From the NCBI RefSeq assembly GCF_017873235.1, contig NZ_JAGGJZ010000001.1, positions 310,001 through 374,000 on the forward strand: 64,000 nt of DNA, in the 5' to 3' direction. The stretch is from Clostridium moniliforme. Its GTDB lineage: Bacteria; Bacillota; Clostridia; Clostridiales; Clostridiaceae. How positions within the stretch are numbered: position 1 is the first letter of the stretch; each line of letters opens with the position of its first letter. Shown here piece after piece: positions 8,376 to 17,263 of this stretch. Made by a program: the position numbers and the translations under genes. Below the pieces are notes generated by a model, which ran no database searches, was not told where the DNA came from, and saw only the letters and a list, made by a program, of their open reading frames with translations.

Positions 8376-10388
8376 TTATTTTAAATAAGATTCTAAAATT
8401 TTCTTTACTCGTGGTGTAACTGCATGAGATCCACCTTGATCTTTAACATCTTCTAAAATCATTGAAATTGCAATTTTTGAATCCTTTGTATCAACTGCTA
8501 CAAACCATCCATTTTCTTTTCCATTTTTATCATTTTGACTACTTTTAATTTCAGCAGTTCCTGTTTTACCAGCTAAACTAATTCCTGGTATTTTTGCATC
8601 TGTAGCTGTTCCTCCTGAACCATTTATTGGAGCTTCAAAAACTTTTATAAGATCAGCTAAATATTTTTTATCAATTGCAGATTTTTTCCAAACCTTAGCT
8701 TCACCATCAATGCTTGTTACTAACCTTGGCTTCATAATATCTCCATTATTTCCAAGTGCACTATAAGCTAATGCTATATTTAAAGGTGTTACTAAAACTT
8801 GACCTTGTCCATATCCTGTATCTGCTAAAGCTATATTATCTTTTATTTTGCCATCATTTGAAATTTGAGAATTTTCCATTGGATATCCACAATCAAGTTT
8901 TTCTCCTATTCCAAATTTTTTAGCACCATTTATAAGATTTTCACTTCCAATATCTAAGGCAGCTTGAGCAAAATAAATATTATCTGAATACTTAACTGCA
9001 TCAAGTAAATTTACTGGTTTTCCTGGATCATCAACTCTTGTAACTTTATAATTTCCCCATGTACTATCTTGTTGCCAAGTAGTTCCTTTAATATTCTTTG
9101 CATCATCTAATTTAATCTTTCCATCTTCCAAACCAGTTGCAGCAGTTATAAGTTTAAATGTGGAACCTGGTGAATATGCCTTACTAAATCTATTTTGTTC
9201 TGCTGCATATTTTGTATCTTCTAAATTCTTCTTTTCAGTTTTTGTCATATATGTTGTAAACATATTTGAATCATAAGAAGGGGCACTTACCATTGCTAAT
9301 ATTTCTCCTGTCTTTGGATTAACAGCTGTAACTGCACCTTTTTCTCCATTCATTTCTTCATATGCTTTCTTTTGAAGTTTTGAATCTATAGAAAGTTTTA
9401 TATCTTTACCGTTTTTTGCATCCTTTTTAAATACTGGTATTTTTTCATTTCCTCTTTCTATATATATTTCTCCCCCATTTTCTTTTCTTAATGTATCTTC
9501 ATAAACTTGTTCTAGTCCACTTTTACCTATATAACTAGATTGTGTATATCCTTTATCTTTCATTTTTCCAAGTTCTTCTGCTGTAATTGGTCCTATATAT
9601 CCTACTAGTCTACCAAAAGCTTCTCCACCATTATATATTCTAGAAATTGTATTTTCAACTAAAATTCCATCACCTTCACGATTTTCAAACTTTTTAACTT
9701 TATCATCTGATGAAGGAATTTTAACTATTTCTACAAATTGTCCTGGGTCTTTATTTGCCTCAAGTTTTTTATTTATTGTATCTTCACTTATATCAAGAGT
9801 TTTTGCCATATCTTTTATTTTAGCTTCTTTATTTTTTTGATTAAATACAGCTGGATGTATTCCTATAATACTAACCTTTCCATCCTCTGCTAATACTTTT
9901 CCATTTCTGTCTAATATTTTTCCTCTAGTTCCTTTATAAGTTTCAACTTTAACCTTATCTCCATTAACCATTTTAGGGAATATTAAGTCATCATTCCATT
10001 GAATTTTATATCCATCATCACCTTTTACTATAACAGCTTTAAAGTCTTTTAAATCAACTTTTCCAACTACAGTATCCATAGTTAATGTAAATGGTATATC
10101 TACCTTACCATCATCTTTATTAGCTTCTCCTGGGGTTATTGATATATTACTTGCTCCAATTGCTCCATATATATTTGTATATCTACTTACAAATTGTTCT
10201 TCAGTAATCTTACTTTTAGAATCACTACTAAGCATTTGGTACATTCCTTTAAAATCCTTTTCACTCCACTTTTGCTTATAAGTATTGAATGCTTCATTAG
10301 CCTTATTGGTACTTGTACATCCCATTAAAAATATTGACATTCCAAAAACCATTAATATTGATAAAATTAATTTTTTAGAAATTCTCAT
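8376..10388 (-). CDS. penicillin-binding lipoprotein with MecA_N domain (class B transpeptidase)
   Basis: The 670-residue protein has a lipoprotein signal ending in L-M-G-C (Cys24). An NTF2-like MecA_N domain (about 28-140) is followed by a PBP dimerisation domain (about 150-315) and a transpeptidase domain (about 340-668). The three active-site motifs are intact: S-T-F-K with nucleophile Ser409, S-D-N at 468-470 and K-T-G at 608-610. This is the architecture of Bacillus subtilis PbpC (PBP3) and staphylococcal PBP2a. The gene would cross-link peptidoglycan. Low beta-lactam affinity is a property of some family members and cannot be read here. It is monocistronic with a strong GGAGG. Confidence 0.92.
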   Translation of the reverse strand: MRISKKLILSILMVFGMSIFLMGCTSTNKANEAFNTYKQKWSEKDFKGMYQMLSSDSKSKITEEQFVSRYTNIYGAIGASNISITPGEANKDDGKVDIPFTLTMDTVVGKVDLKDFKAVIVKGDDGYKIQWNDDLIFPKMVNGDKVKVETYKGTRGKILDRNGKVLAEDGKVSIIGIHPAVFNQKNKEAKIKDMAKTLDISEDTINKKLEANKDPGQFVEIVKIPSSDDKVKKFENREGDGILVENTISRIYNGGEAFGRLVGYIGPITAEELGKMKDKGYTQSSYIGKSGLEQVYEDTLRKENGGEIYIERGNEKIPVFKKDAKNGKDIKLSIDSKLQKKAYEEMNGEKGAVTAVNPKTGEILAMVSAPSYDSNMFTTYMTKTEKKNLEDTKYAAEQNRFSKAYSPGSTFKLITAATGLEDGKIKLDDAKNIKGTTWQQDSTWGNYKVTRVDDPGKPVNLLDAVKYSDNIYFAQAALDIGSENLINGAKKFGIGEKLDCGYPMENSQISNDGKIKDNIALADTGYGQGQVLVTPLNIALAYSALGNNGDIMKPRLVTSIDGEAKVWKKSAIDKKYLADLIKVFEAPINGSGGTATDAKIPGISLAGKTGTAEIKSSQNDKNGKENGWFVAVDTKDSKIAISMILEDVKDQGGSHAVTPRVKKILESYLK

Positions 10389-10514
10389 ACCTTTTCCTCC
10401 ATTTTATATAATTGTATAAATTATATCATATTATTTTAAGGTAAAAAAACTTTTGACATAAGTTAATTTTTTAATTAATTATAAAATTTTAATCATTTTA
10501 ATATATAAAATAAC

Positions 10515-10550
10515 AAAAAAAACTTTTATGATTAATTAAAAGTTTTTTTT
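10515..10550 (-). terminator. terminator of the RelA/SpoT-domain gene
   Basis: The perfect 14-bp inverted repeat AAAAAAAACTTTTA / TAAAAGTTTTTTTT (10515-10528 with 10537-10550) lies downstream of the minus-strand gene ending at 10583. Confidence 0.75.
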
Positions 10551-10582
10551 ATAATTAATTCATTATTTTACTATAATATTTA

Positions 10583-11395
10583 CTATTTTTCTATCATCTC
10601 TAACTGACGTCTAAGTTCTTTAATTTCCTCTTCCTTTGCCTCAATTAAATTTTTATAATCAACTTCTTTTTTATCCCATTCCTTATTAAGAGTATTTATT
10701 AATGATGCCATCTCATCTGCACTTCCAACAATTCTATTAAATAGGAGTAAATTAGATTTTAGTAATTCAGGTATTTCATTATTAGAATATCTTAATCTAT
10801 GGTCTATTTCTCCATATCCTTCTTCAAAAATAGTTCTAACTTGTATTTCTGCAATTACTTTTTGATTTGTTGGATAAAATTCCACTAAATAATGCACTGA
10901 CCTATATCCTGATTGTCTTGATCTAACTTCTATTCCTAAATCATCAAAAATTTTTGTATTATCTCCATCTCTAACATTTGCTGTTATTTCTATTACTTTC
11001 CATGTATTAATTATGAAATCATGAATTTCTTCCCATTGTTCTTTAAATATATGTATAACTCTTATTCCTATTAAATCATTAATTTCATTTTTATAATTGT
11101 TAACTGTAAAAGAAAATTCATCTCCATACTTTTCTTTTCTATTTTTTGTTTTTCTTATAACTTTTTCAATTAACCTATAGGGCATCTTTATTCTTGATTT
11201 AACAGAATGTACGTTATCATTAGAACGTAAAATATTAGCTATAAAATTTGCTTGGTTTTCATAAGATTCTATATATTTTATATAATCATTATATATTTCT
11301 TCTAAATTCTCCATTCTAATTTTATTTTCTTTAATAATCTCCTTACAAATAGGATATTTACTTAAAAATTCATCACTATTAAATTTATTTTTCAT
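10583..11395 (-). CDS. RelA/SpoT-domain (p)ppGpp synthetase, small alarmone synthetase type
   Basis: The 270-residue protein holds a single RelA_SpoT nucleotidyltransferase domain (about 65-205). It has no HD hydrolase, TGS or ACT domain. Landmarks are D-L-I-G-I-R (107-112), S-G-Y-R-S-V-H-Y (162-169) and A-E-I-Q-V-R-T (catalytic-type Glu183), followed by E-E-G-Y-G-E-I-D-H-R-L-R-Y. RelP and RelQ end this motif differently, with a W-A-S-L-E-H type sequence, so this is a different branch of the single-domain synthetases. A short Glu/Lys-rich coiled coil (about 235-268) closes the protein. Expected role: transfer of pyrophosphate from ATP to GTP or GDP without hydrolase activity. It is divergent from the spore-protein-like gene at 11501. 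Confidence 0.82.
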   Translation of the reverse strand: MKNKFNSDEFLSKYPICKEIIKENKIRMENLEEIYNDYIKYIESYENQANFIANILRSNDNVHSVKSRIKMPYRLIEKVIRKTKNRKEKYGDEFSFTVNNYKNEINDLIGIRVIHIFKEQWEEIHDFIINTWKVIEITANVRDGDNTKIFDDLGIEVRSRQSGYRSVHYLVEFYPTNQKVIAEIQVRTIFEEGYGEIDHRLRYSNNEIPELLKSNLLLFNRIVGSADEMASLINTLNKEWDKKEVDYKNLIEAKEEEIKELRRQLEMIEK

Positions 11396-11500
11396 ATACT
11401 TATACTCCCCATTACATTAAATTTAATTTTATTATATCACTAATAAATCTTTATATTTTTTAATATTTTATATAAAGAGTAATTTTTGTAGGATGCTTTA

Positions 11501-12433
11501 ATGAATTTAATATATATATCTAAACTTTATCAGCTTAACAAATTAAATTATAAAAATAATAACAATATTTTATCTATTTTATTATTACTTTTAATCTATA
11601 AAAACGGTAAAAATAAAACTAACTTTAATAATGCTACGTCTAATTTAAATAATAATACTATTAATTACAAAGTAAAAAATAATAGAACTACTATTAATAA
11701 AAATAAACAATTAAAACTTAATCATAATTTTATAAATAAAACTGAAAAATCTGAAACTAAATTTAACTATAATATAAAAGATAAGAACACCTTATTTTCA
11801 GATACATATAACAGTACTAAATTTAATACTATTACAGATTTTATTAAAAACATTACTAATGATATTCATCATCTTAAAAATAGTACTATCATAACTAATA
11901 ATGAAATAATTGATTATAAAAATACAAATTTAAATAATGAAAAAAATAAATCTAACATAAAGGTTTTAAAATTATTATCTAAATGCCATATTAATGATTC
12001 TTTTAAAGGAACTATAAAATTTTCTGATTATATATATGAAATAACTAATATAGAGAATAAATTGACTTTAACAGAAAACCTTTTACTTATTGATATTAAT
12101 AAAAGAAATGAAGGTACTCTATTTTTAGATGGATATTTAGAAACTAACATTGACTATTCAATACCATTATGTTTTCATCTTCCATTAAGATGTAAAATTA
12201 GTAATTATGTAATAAGAACTCCTTTTAAAATATCATCTATTATTAACTTACAATATGAAATTACAAATAATGAAAATACTTTTTATAATTTAAACTTTTC
12301 ACTTTCTAACATTTCTTTCAATATGAGAAATATATACTTAGATAACAAACCTTTAGAAGAATTTATCAACTTACACAAAGAATTTAATATGACTATAAAT
12401 GTAAATTATGATTTACTACTTTTCAAAAAATAA
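11501..12433 (+). CDS. Asn/Lys-rich protein with CsxC-like C-terminal domain
   Basis: The 310-residue protein has a short N-terminal hydrophobic run (about 23-33), then a low-complexity Asn/Lys/Thr-rich stretch to about residue 150, then a structured domain (about 155-310). The domain contains G-T-L-F-L-D-G-Y-L-E-T-N-I-D-Y-S (205-220), which aligns with G-T-L-Y-V-E-G-Y-I-L-K-N-V-Q-Y-A of the next gene (94-109). The two are therefore likely diverged paralogues. Both resemble clostridial CsxC-type exosporium/coat proteins; that family call is from memory and moderate. The start has only a weak AGGAT site. Codon use is ordinary for the window. Spore-surface location is inference. Confidence 0.6.
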   Translation: MNLIYISKLYQLNKLNYKNNNNILSILLLLLIYKNGKNKTNFNNATSNLNNNTINYKVKNNRTTINKNKQLKLNHNFINKTEKSETKFNYNIKDKNTLFSDTYNSTKFNTITDFIKNITNDIHHLKNSTIITNNEIIDYKNTNLNNEKNKSNIKVLKLLSKCHINDSFKGTIKFSDYIYEITNIENKLTLTENLLLIDINKRNEGTLFLDGYLETNIDYSIPLCFHLPLRCKISNYVIRTPFKISSIINLQYEITNNENTFYNLNFSLSNISFNMRNIYLDNKPLEEFINLHKEFNMTINVNYDLLLFKK

Positions 12434-12544
12434 TTGTAATGTAATTTTCAACAAATATATGTTATATTTTGTAACTTTTTATGTTCTATTTAATACTATA
12501 TACTATAGTTTTAATTAAACAAAAGATTATTATGAGGTGATAAA

Positions 12545-13306
12545 ATGAACTCAGTATGTGACGAAAGATTTCCAGATAATGCTTGTGCTGAAGATATAAT
12601 TGTTAATTCCCAATCTTTTAACGCTGTTAATACAGCTCCTACAACTGCTCCTCCTTCTCAGATTAGGGTTCCTGTATTAGTTGCAAATGCAGTTGTTAAT
12701 CAACCAATAAGAGATTCAATTTGCATTCCTGAAAGATTTTATAGTATAAAGGCAGTTTCAAGAAGACCTATATTAACTCAATGTTATGTTGTTGTAAATA
12801 CTCCAGTTGCAACTCCTGCTACTGGTACTCTATATGTAGAAGGATATATTTTAAAAAATGTGCAGTATGCAACTCCAATAACTACAACACCTACTCCTCC
12901 AACTCCATGTTGTGGGGAAGAAGAATGTTTAGCATTTAGAAATGACTATAATGATTTAACAGCAAAAATTAAATTCGACTTTGCAGTTCCAGTAACTCTT
13001 TTTAATTTAGTTCCAACTTCTCCTACAACAAATTTAATTACTGAAAGGTCAGTATTTAAGGATTGTCATAAACAATGTGATAGTGGAACTATAAGTGAAT
13101 CTGATTGTGAAAAATTATATTCTCAAACTATTGCATTACAAGAACCTTTCACTTGTAGATTAAATAGCTATGCTATAAATGAAGCACTAATTTCTAAAAC
13201 AACTTGTGAAAATGATGAAGATAATACTTTGTTTGACACAATAGTTGAAAAGATTAATTTAAATTTAAATATTTCTATTTATCAAATTCAAAATAGAAAT
13301 GCATAA
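12545..13306 (+). CDS. cysteine-rich CsxC-like spore exosporium/coat protein
   Basis: The 253-residue protein has no signal peptide. It has 12 cysteines (5, 14, 60, 80, 122, 123, 128, 174, 178, 188, 204, 221) and a Pro/Thr-rich linker containing T-T-T-P-T-P-P-T-P-C-C. The Cys content, lack of secretion signal and T/P-rich segments fit a mother-cell-made spore coat or exosporium component that is cross-linked by disulfides. The segment with G-T-L-Y-V-E-G-Y is shared with the gene upstream. AGGTGA lies at a normal distance from the ATG. I did not find a convincing sigma-E or sigma-K promoter in the 111-nt gap, so sporulation control is unproven. A phage or adhesin protein is a weaker alternative. 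Confidence 0.6.
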   Translation: MNSVCDERFPDNACAEDIIVNSQSFNAVNTAPTTAPPSQIRVPVLVANAVVNQPIRDSICIPERFYSIKAVSRRPILTQCYVVVNTPVATPATGTLYVEGYILKNVQYATPITTTPTPPTPCCGEEECLAFRNDYNDLTAKIKFDFAVPVTLFNLVPTSPTTNLITERSVFKDCHKQCDSGTISESDCEKLYSQTIALQEPFTCRLNSYAINEALISKTTCENDEDNTLFDTIVEKINLNLNISIYQIQNRNA

Positions 13307-13346
13307 CCATTAAATTTATTAGTTAATTCTTTATTATAATATAGAA

Positions 13347-13387
13347 AGGGAATTATTTTAAATAAAATTTATTTAAAATAATTCCCT
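13347..13387. repeat. 41-nt near-perfect palindrome after the CsxC-like gene
   Basis: Bases 13347-13366 and 13368-13387 are exact reverse complements around one central base. It lies about 40 nt after the CsxC-like stop codon and could end its transcript. The following sequence is not a clean U-run, so an mRNA-stabilising or DNA cruciform role is also possible. Confidence 0.7.
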
Positions 13388-13550
13388 GTTAAAATATAAA
13401 ATAATTATGTTGCTATTATTTTACTTTCCTTACATATAGTCTAAGTAAACATTTACACAAGTTTTAAAATATAGTATACTATTAATATACAATATATTAA
13501 TTATTCCATAAGCTTAATTTATAAATATATTATAAAAGGGGATGCTTTTT

Positions 13551-13751
13551 ATGATTAAATTAAAAAATAAAAACCAAGTTGTTTCTCCTAAATCAATACT
13601 TACTACATTAGGAACTATTTGTATATTGTGTGGTATTTCATCCTTTATATTTGATTTAATGTCCGTAATAAATACACATAGTGGATTAGCTATTACTACT
13701 ATATTAAGTGGATCTTTTTGTTTATTTGTTGGAAGTATTCAAGAAAGCTAA
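13551..13751 (+). CDS. small two-helix membrane protein, function unknown
   Basis: The 66-residue protein has a Lys-rich N-terminus (M-I-K-L-K-N-K-N) and two hydrophobic helices (about 17-35 and 43-62) separated by a short V-I-N-T-H-S-G loop. I recognise no family. An ATG at 13542 is part of the AAAAGGGGATG ribosome site and cannot serve as start. The ATG at 13551 lies 7-8 nt from it and is chosen. The gene ends at a terminator shared with pepT. Confidence 0.65.
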   Translation: MIKLKNKNQVVSPKSILTTLGTICILCGISSFIFDLMSVINTHSGLAITTILSGSFCLFVGSIQES

Positions 13752-13764
13752 CATATATTTATAT

Positions 13765-13798
13765 AAAAATACTCTAGGAAAACTCCCAGAGTATTTTT
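13765..13798. terminator. bidirectional terminator between the small membrane gene and pepT
   Basis: The stem AAAAATACTCT / AGAGTATTTTT (13765-13775 with 13788-13798) is flanked by A and T runs and sits between convergent genes. Confidence 0.85.
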
Positions 13799-13805
13799 TT
13801 ATTTA

Positions 13806-15035
13806 TTATCTTTCACTATATAATTTTACAATATTTATTATAGTTTCTACAGCCTTTTCCATTGATTCTATTGCTATATATTCATATCTTCCATGGAAGT
13901 TTTCTCCACCTGTAAACATATTTGGTGTTGGTAATCCCATAAATGATAATCTAGCTCCATCAGTACCACCTCTTATTGGTTGAATCTTTGGAGTTACATC
14001 TGCCATTTCCATTGCTTTTTTAGCAATGTCAACTACAAACATTACAGGATCAATCTTTTCTTTCATATTTCTGTATTGATCTTTAATTTCTACTTTAACA
14101 ATTTCTTTTCCATATTTTTTGTTTAATGTTTCTGCTGCTTTTACAAATTCTTCTTTTCTTCTATTAAACTCATCTTCAAAGAAATCTCTTATTATAAATG
14201 ACATTTCTGTTTTTTCAACTTCTCCATTTATATCTAAAAGGAATGAGAAACCTTCGTAGTTTTCTGTTTTTTCTGGAACTTCATCTAATGGAAGTAACTC
14301 TAAAAATTCATGAGCTACTAATATTGAATTAATCATCTTGCCTTTTGCACTACCTGGGTGAACATTCTTTCCTATTATTGTAACTTTAGCTCCTGCTGCA
14401 TTAAAGTTTTCATATTCTAATTCTCCAAGTGCTCCACCATCAACAGTATAAGCATATTTTGCTCCAAATCCTTCTACATTAAAGTGGTCTGCACCTTCTC
14501 CAATTTCTTCATCAGGAGTAAATCCAACTTTTATTTCTCCATGTTTGATTTCAGGATGATTTATTAAATATTCCATAGCTGTTATTATTTCTGAAACACC
14601 AGCTTTATCATCTGCACCTAAAAGTGTAGTTCCATCTGTAGTTATAAGTGTTTTACCTATATAATCCTTAAGTTCAGGTAATTCTTTTGGATCTAATTTT
14701 ACATCTAATTCTTTATTTAAAACAATTACACTTCCATCATAATTTTTTACAATTTGTGGTTTTACATCTTTACCACTTATATCAGGTGCTGTATCCATAT
14801 GTGATATAAATCCTATTGTAGGAATATTTTTATTTTCTGAATTACTTGGAAGTGTAGCATAAACATATCCAAATTTATCTACATGAACATCCTTTAATCC
14901 AACTTCTTTAAGTTCACTTTCTAAAATTTTTCCTAATTTTAATTGACCTTCTGTACTTGGAGTAACTCTTGTAGTCTCATCTGACTTTGTATCAACTTTT
15001 ACATACTCTAAAAATCTGTCTTCAACTTTTTTCAT
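13806..15035 (-). CDS. pepT: peptidase T (tripeptide aminopeptidase)
   Basis: This M20-family dinuclear zinc enzyme removes the N-terminal residue from tripeptides in the cytosol. Motifs: H-M-D-T-A (metal His and Asp), L-G-A-D-D-K-A-G (bridging Asp), T-P-D-E-E-I-G (catalytic and metal Glu pair), and the C-terminal R-G-G-T-D-G-A-R and G-G-E-N-F-H-G-R-Y-E blocks typical of PepT. An in-frame TTG at 15053 overlaps the AAGGGAG ribosome site. The ATG at 15035 is 8 nt from it and gives 409 residues, the normal PepT length. Confidence 0.95.
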   Translation of the reverse strand: MKKVEDRFLEYVKVDTKSDETTRVTPSTEGQLKLGKILESELKEVGLKDVHVDKFGYVYATLPSNSENKNIPTIGFISHMDTAPDISGKDVKPQIVKNYDGSVIVLNKELDVKLDPKELPELKDYIGKTLITTDGTTLLGADDKAGVSEIITAMEYLINHPEIKHGEIKVGFTPDEEIGEGADHFNVEGFGAKYAYTVDGGALGELEYENFNAAGAKVTIIGKNVHPGSAKGKMINSILVAHEFLELLPLDEVPEKTENYEGFSFLLDINGEVEKTEMSFIIRDFFEDEFNRRKEEFVKAAETLNKKYGKEIVKVEIKDQYRNMKEKIDPVMFVVDIAKKAMEMADVTPKIQPIRGGTDGARLSFMGLPTPNMFTGGENFHGRYEYIAIESMEKAVETIINIVKLYSER

Positions 15036-15143
15036 ATCATAAACTCCCTTCAAAATAAACTTATATTTATATTATACAACAATTATAATTATAAGGTAGT
15101 CCTTATTATGACTTTATATAACAAATCACATGTAAAATTTTTA

Positions 15144-17090
15144 TTACTTCAAACAATGTAAATAATCCATAACATCTTCACCTTTTACTAAATAAGATTG
15201 TCCTTTTGAACAAAAAATAGAAGTACTTGTATATTCAATATCTGAATCCTTATTATATTTTTTTCTTTCAATTACTTCTTCTTCATTATGACAAAAATCA
15301 TAGCCGTCAAAATTAAAACTTAATGATCCCTTACCCTTTGTAAAGCTAACAAACTCTATACCATAATTTATAAATTCTGATACTGGTCCTCTTCCATTTA
15401 TTATAACATTATCCCCATTATTTATTGGATCATAAAAGCTTCCACTCATTTTTTGTATATCTGATAAAACTCTTCCTATTAAATCTCCTTTAACACTTAT
15501 CTTAAATTTATAATAAGGTTCAAGCAATCTACTTTTTCCTTGTTCTAATCCTTGTCTTAATGCCCTCTTTGTTGCTTCCCTAAAATCTCCACCACTAGTA
15601 TGCTTATTATGTGATCTCCCTGTAATTAGTGTTATTTTTAAATCTGTAACGGGACTTCCTGTAAGTATTCCATTATGCTCTTTCTCAAAAATATGTGTTT
15701 TTATAAGGTTTTGATTCCCAGAAGTTAAGTCATCTTTACTACATTTATTAATAAACTCTATTCCAGTATTTCTCTTATTTTCTTCTAATTTCAAATAAAC
15801 TTCTGCATAATGTCCTAATGGCTCAAAATGACCTCCGCATAAAATTTCACCTTCAATTGTTTCTTTATATAAAATTTCTGGCACACCAAATTCTACTTCT
15901 AAATTAAATCTATCATTTATAATTTCTTTTAATACTTCAAGTTGAATTTTTCCCATTATACTTATATGGATTTCTTTTAAAGTTTCATTCCAAGAAACAT
16001 TTAGACTTTCATCTTCACTTTCTAATATTTTAAAAATATTTAAAACATCTTTAGGATTAATTTTCTCATCATAAATAACTTTTACCTTTAATGTAGGCGT
16101 CATCTCATAAGAAAAATTGTCTTCAACTCCAATTCCCATTCCTGCCTTTAAACTTTCAATTCCAATAACTCCAAATACATCTCCTGAAGAAACTTTATCT
16201 AAAGCTTTAAATTTCTCCCCATTATATACTCTTATTCCATTTACTTTTTCAATTATCTCTTTATTATTTACATTAAACTTAAGTATATCTTTTACTTTTA
16301 AACTTCCAGCTAAACATTTTATAAATGTAATCCTATTTCCTTTTTCATCATATTTTATTTTAAACACTCTACCTTTAAAATCTTTATTATCATTAAATTC
16401 TGTAAATGTTAATAAATCAAAATTTTCTAAAAATTCTTCTATTCCATCATCTAATAATGCAGATCCCTTAAAACAAGGAAATATTTTATTTTCTTTTATA
16501 AGTTTTTTTAGACTTCTAATCCATAATTCACTATTATATCCTTTATCTAAATAAATATTTAATAAGTCATCATCTCTTTCTGCTATAAATTCTATGTTTT
16601 CTTCATTTAATTCATTATTAATTTTATCTAAATAAATTATATCCTTACTTAAATTATTTTTTAAATCTTCAAAAGTCCTATTAAAATCTGAACCTATCAC
16701 ATCAATTTTATTTATAAATATAAAAGTTGGTATATTATTTTTTCTTAATAAATTCCATATAGTTTCTGTATGTCCTTGAATTCCACATGTAGAACTTACT
16801 ATTAATATTGCATAGTCTAATATACTTATTGCCCTCTCCATTTCTGAAGAAAAATCTACATGTCCTGGAGTATCAATTAAATAATATTCAGAATCTTTAT
16901 ATTTAAATATACCTATATCTGAAAATACTGTTATTCCTCTATCCCTTTCTATTTTATTACTATCTAAATAAGCATCCTTATGATCAACTCTACCTCTAGT
17001 TCTAATACTTTTTGTGTGATAAAGTAATTGCTCTGAAAATGTTGTTTTTCCTCCATCTACATGAGCAAATATTCCTATTGTCTTTTTCAT
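15144..17090 (-). CDS. Tet(M)/EF-G-like translational GTPase, chromosomal paralogue of ribosomal protection proteins
   Basis: The 648-residue size and domain order match the Tet(M)/TetB(P) group: GTPase domain, then EF-G-like II-V. G motifs: G1 A-H-V-D-G-G-K-T-T (9-17), G2 R-G-I-T (51-54), G3 D-T-P-G-H (73-77), G4 N-K-I-D (127-130), and G-S-A later. The usual G1 is A-H-V-D-A-G-K-T-T, so Ala is replaced by Gly. The domain IV/V region has R-E-A-T-K-R-A-L-R-Q-G-L and E-P-Y-Y-K-F. It is probably a ribosome-binding factor. Whether it gives tetracycline tolerance cannot be told, and the sequence clearly differs from what I remember of TetB(P). It is monocistronic with AAGGAG upstream. No terminator was seen. 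Confidence 0.8.
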   Translation of the reverse strand: MKKTIGIFAHVDGGKTTFSEQLLYHTKSIRTRGRVDHKDAYLDSNKIERDRGITVFSDIGIFKYKDSEYYLIDTPGHVDFSSEMERAISILDYAILIVSSTCGIQGHTETIWNLLRKNNIPTFIFINKIDVIGSDFNRTFEDLKNNLSKDIIYLDKINNELNEENIEFIAERDDDLLNIYLDKGYNSELWIRSLKKLIKENKIFPCFKGSALLDDGIEEFLENFDLLTFTEFNDNKDFKGRVFKIKYDEKGNRITFIKCLAGSLKVKDILKFNVNNKEIIEKVNGIRVYNGEKFKALDKVSSGDVFGVIGIESLKAGMGIGVEDNFSYEMTPTLKVKVIYDEKINPKDVLNIFKILESEDESLNVSWNETLKEIHISIMGKIQLEVLKEIINDRFNLEVEFGVPEILYKETIEGEILCGGHFEPLGHYAEVYLKLEENKRNTGIEFINKCSKDDLTSGNQNLIKTHIFEKEHNGILTGSPVTDLKITLITGRSHNKHTSGGDFREATKRALRQGLEQGKSRLLEPYYKFKISVKGDLIGRVLSDIQKMSGSFYDPINNGDNVIINGRGPVSEFINYGIEFVSFTKGKGSLSFNFDGYDFCHNEEEVIERKKYNKDSDIEYTSTSIFCSKGQSYLVKGEDVMDYLHCLK

Positions 17091-17263
17091 ATTACTACTC
17101 CTTAAAACTTTTAATACTTATAATTATAACAAAATAAAAAGTAAACAATATTAATTTAAATTTTATTAAATATACCTTTAATTAACTTCTTGCTTAATTT
17201 GGTCTGCTTGTTTTTTCTAGTTTTGTTTCTTACATTTTTTTCATAATTATTCTGCTTTCAACA

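Noticed and set aside
12434-12544. Sigma-K or sigma-E promoter before the cysteine-rich spore-like gene
   Set aside because: An AC and a TATATACTA could be forced into a sigma-K pattern, but spacing and the -10 first base do not fit; not reported as a feature.
16117-16554. 145-codon open frame opposite the Tet-like GTPase gene
   Set aside because: It is the antisense of a gene with intact motifs along its whole length; no ribosome site, Ser/Leu/Phe-rich shadow composition.
15144-17090. Calling the Tet(M)-like gene a tetracycline resistance determinant
   Set aside because: Sequence differs clearly from remembered TetB(P) and Tet(M), and there is no mobile context; resistance cannot be claimed from architecture.
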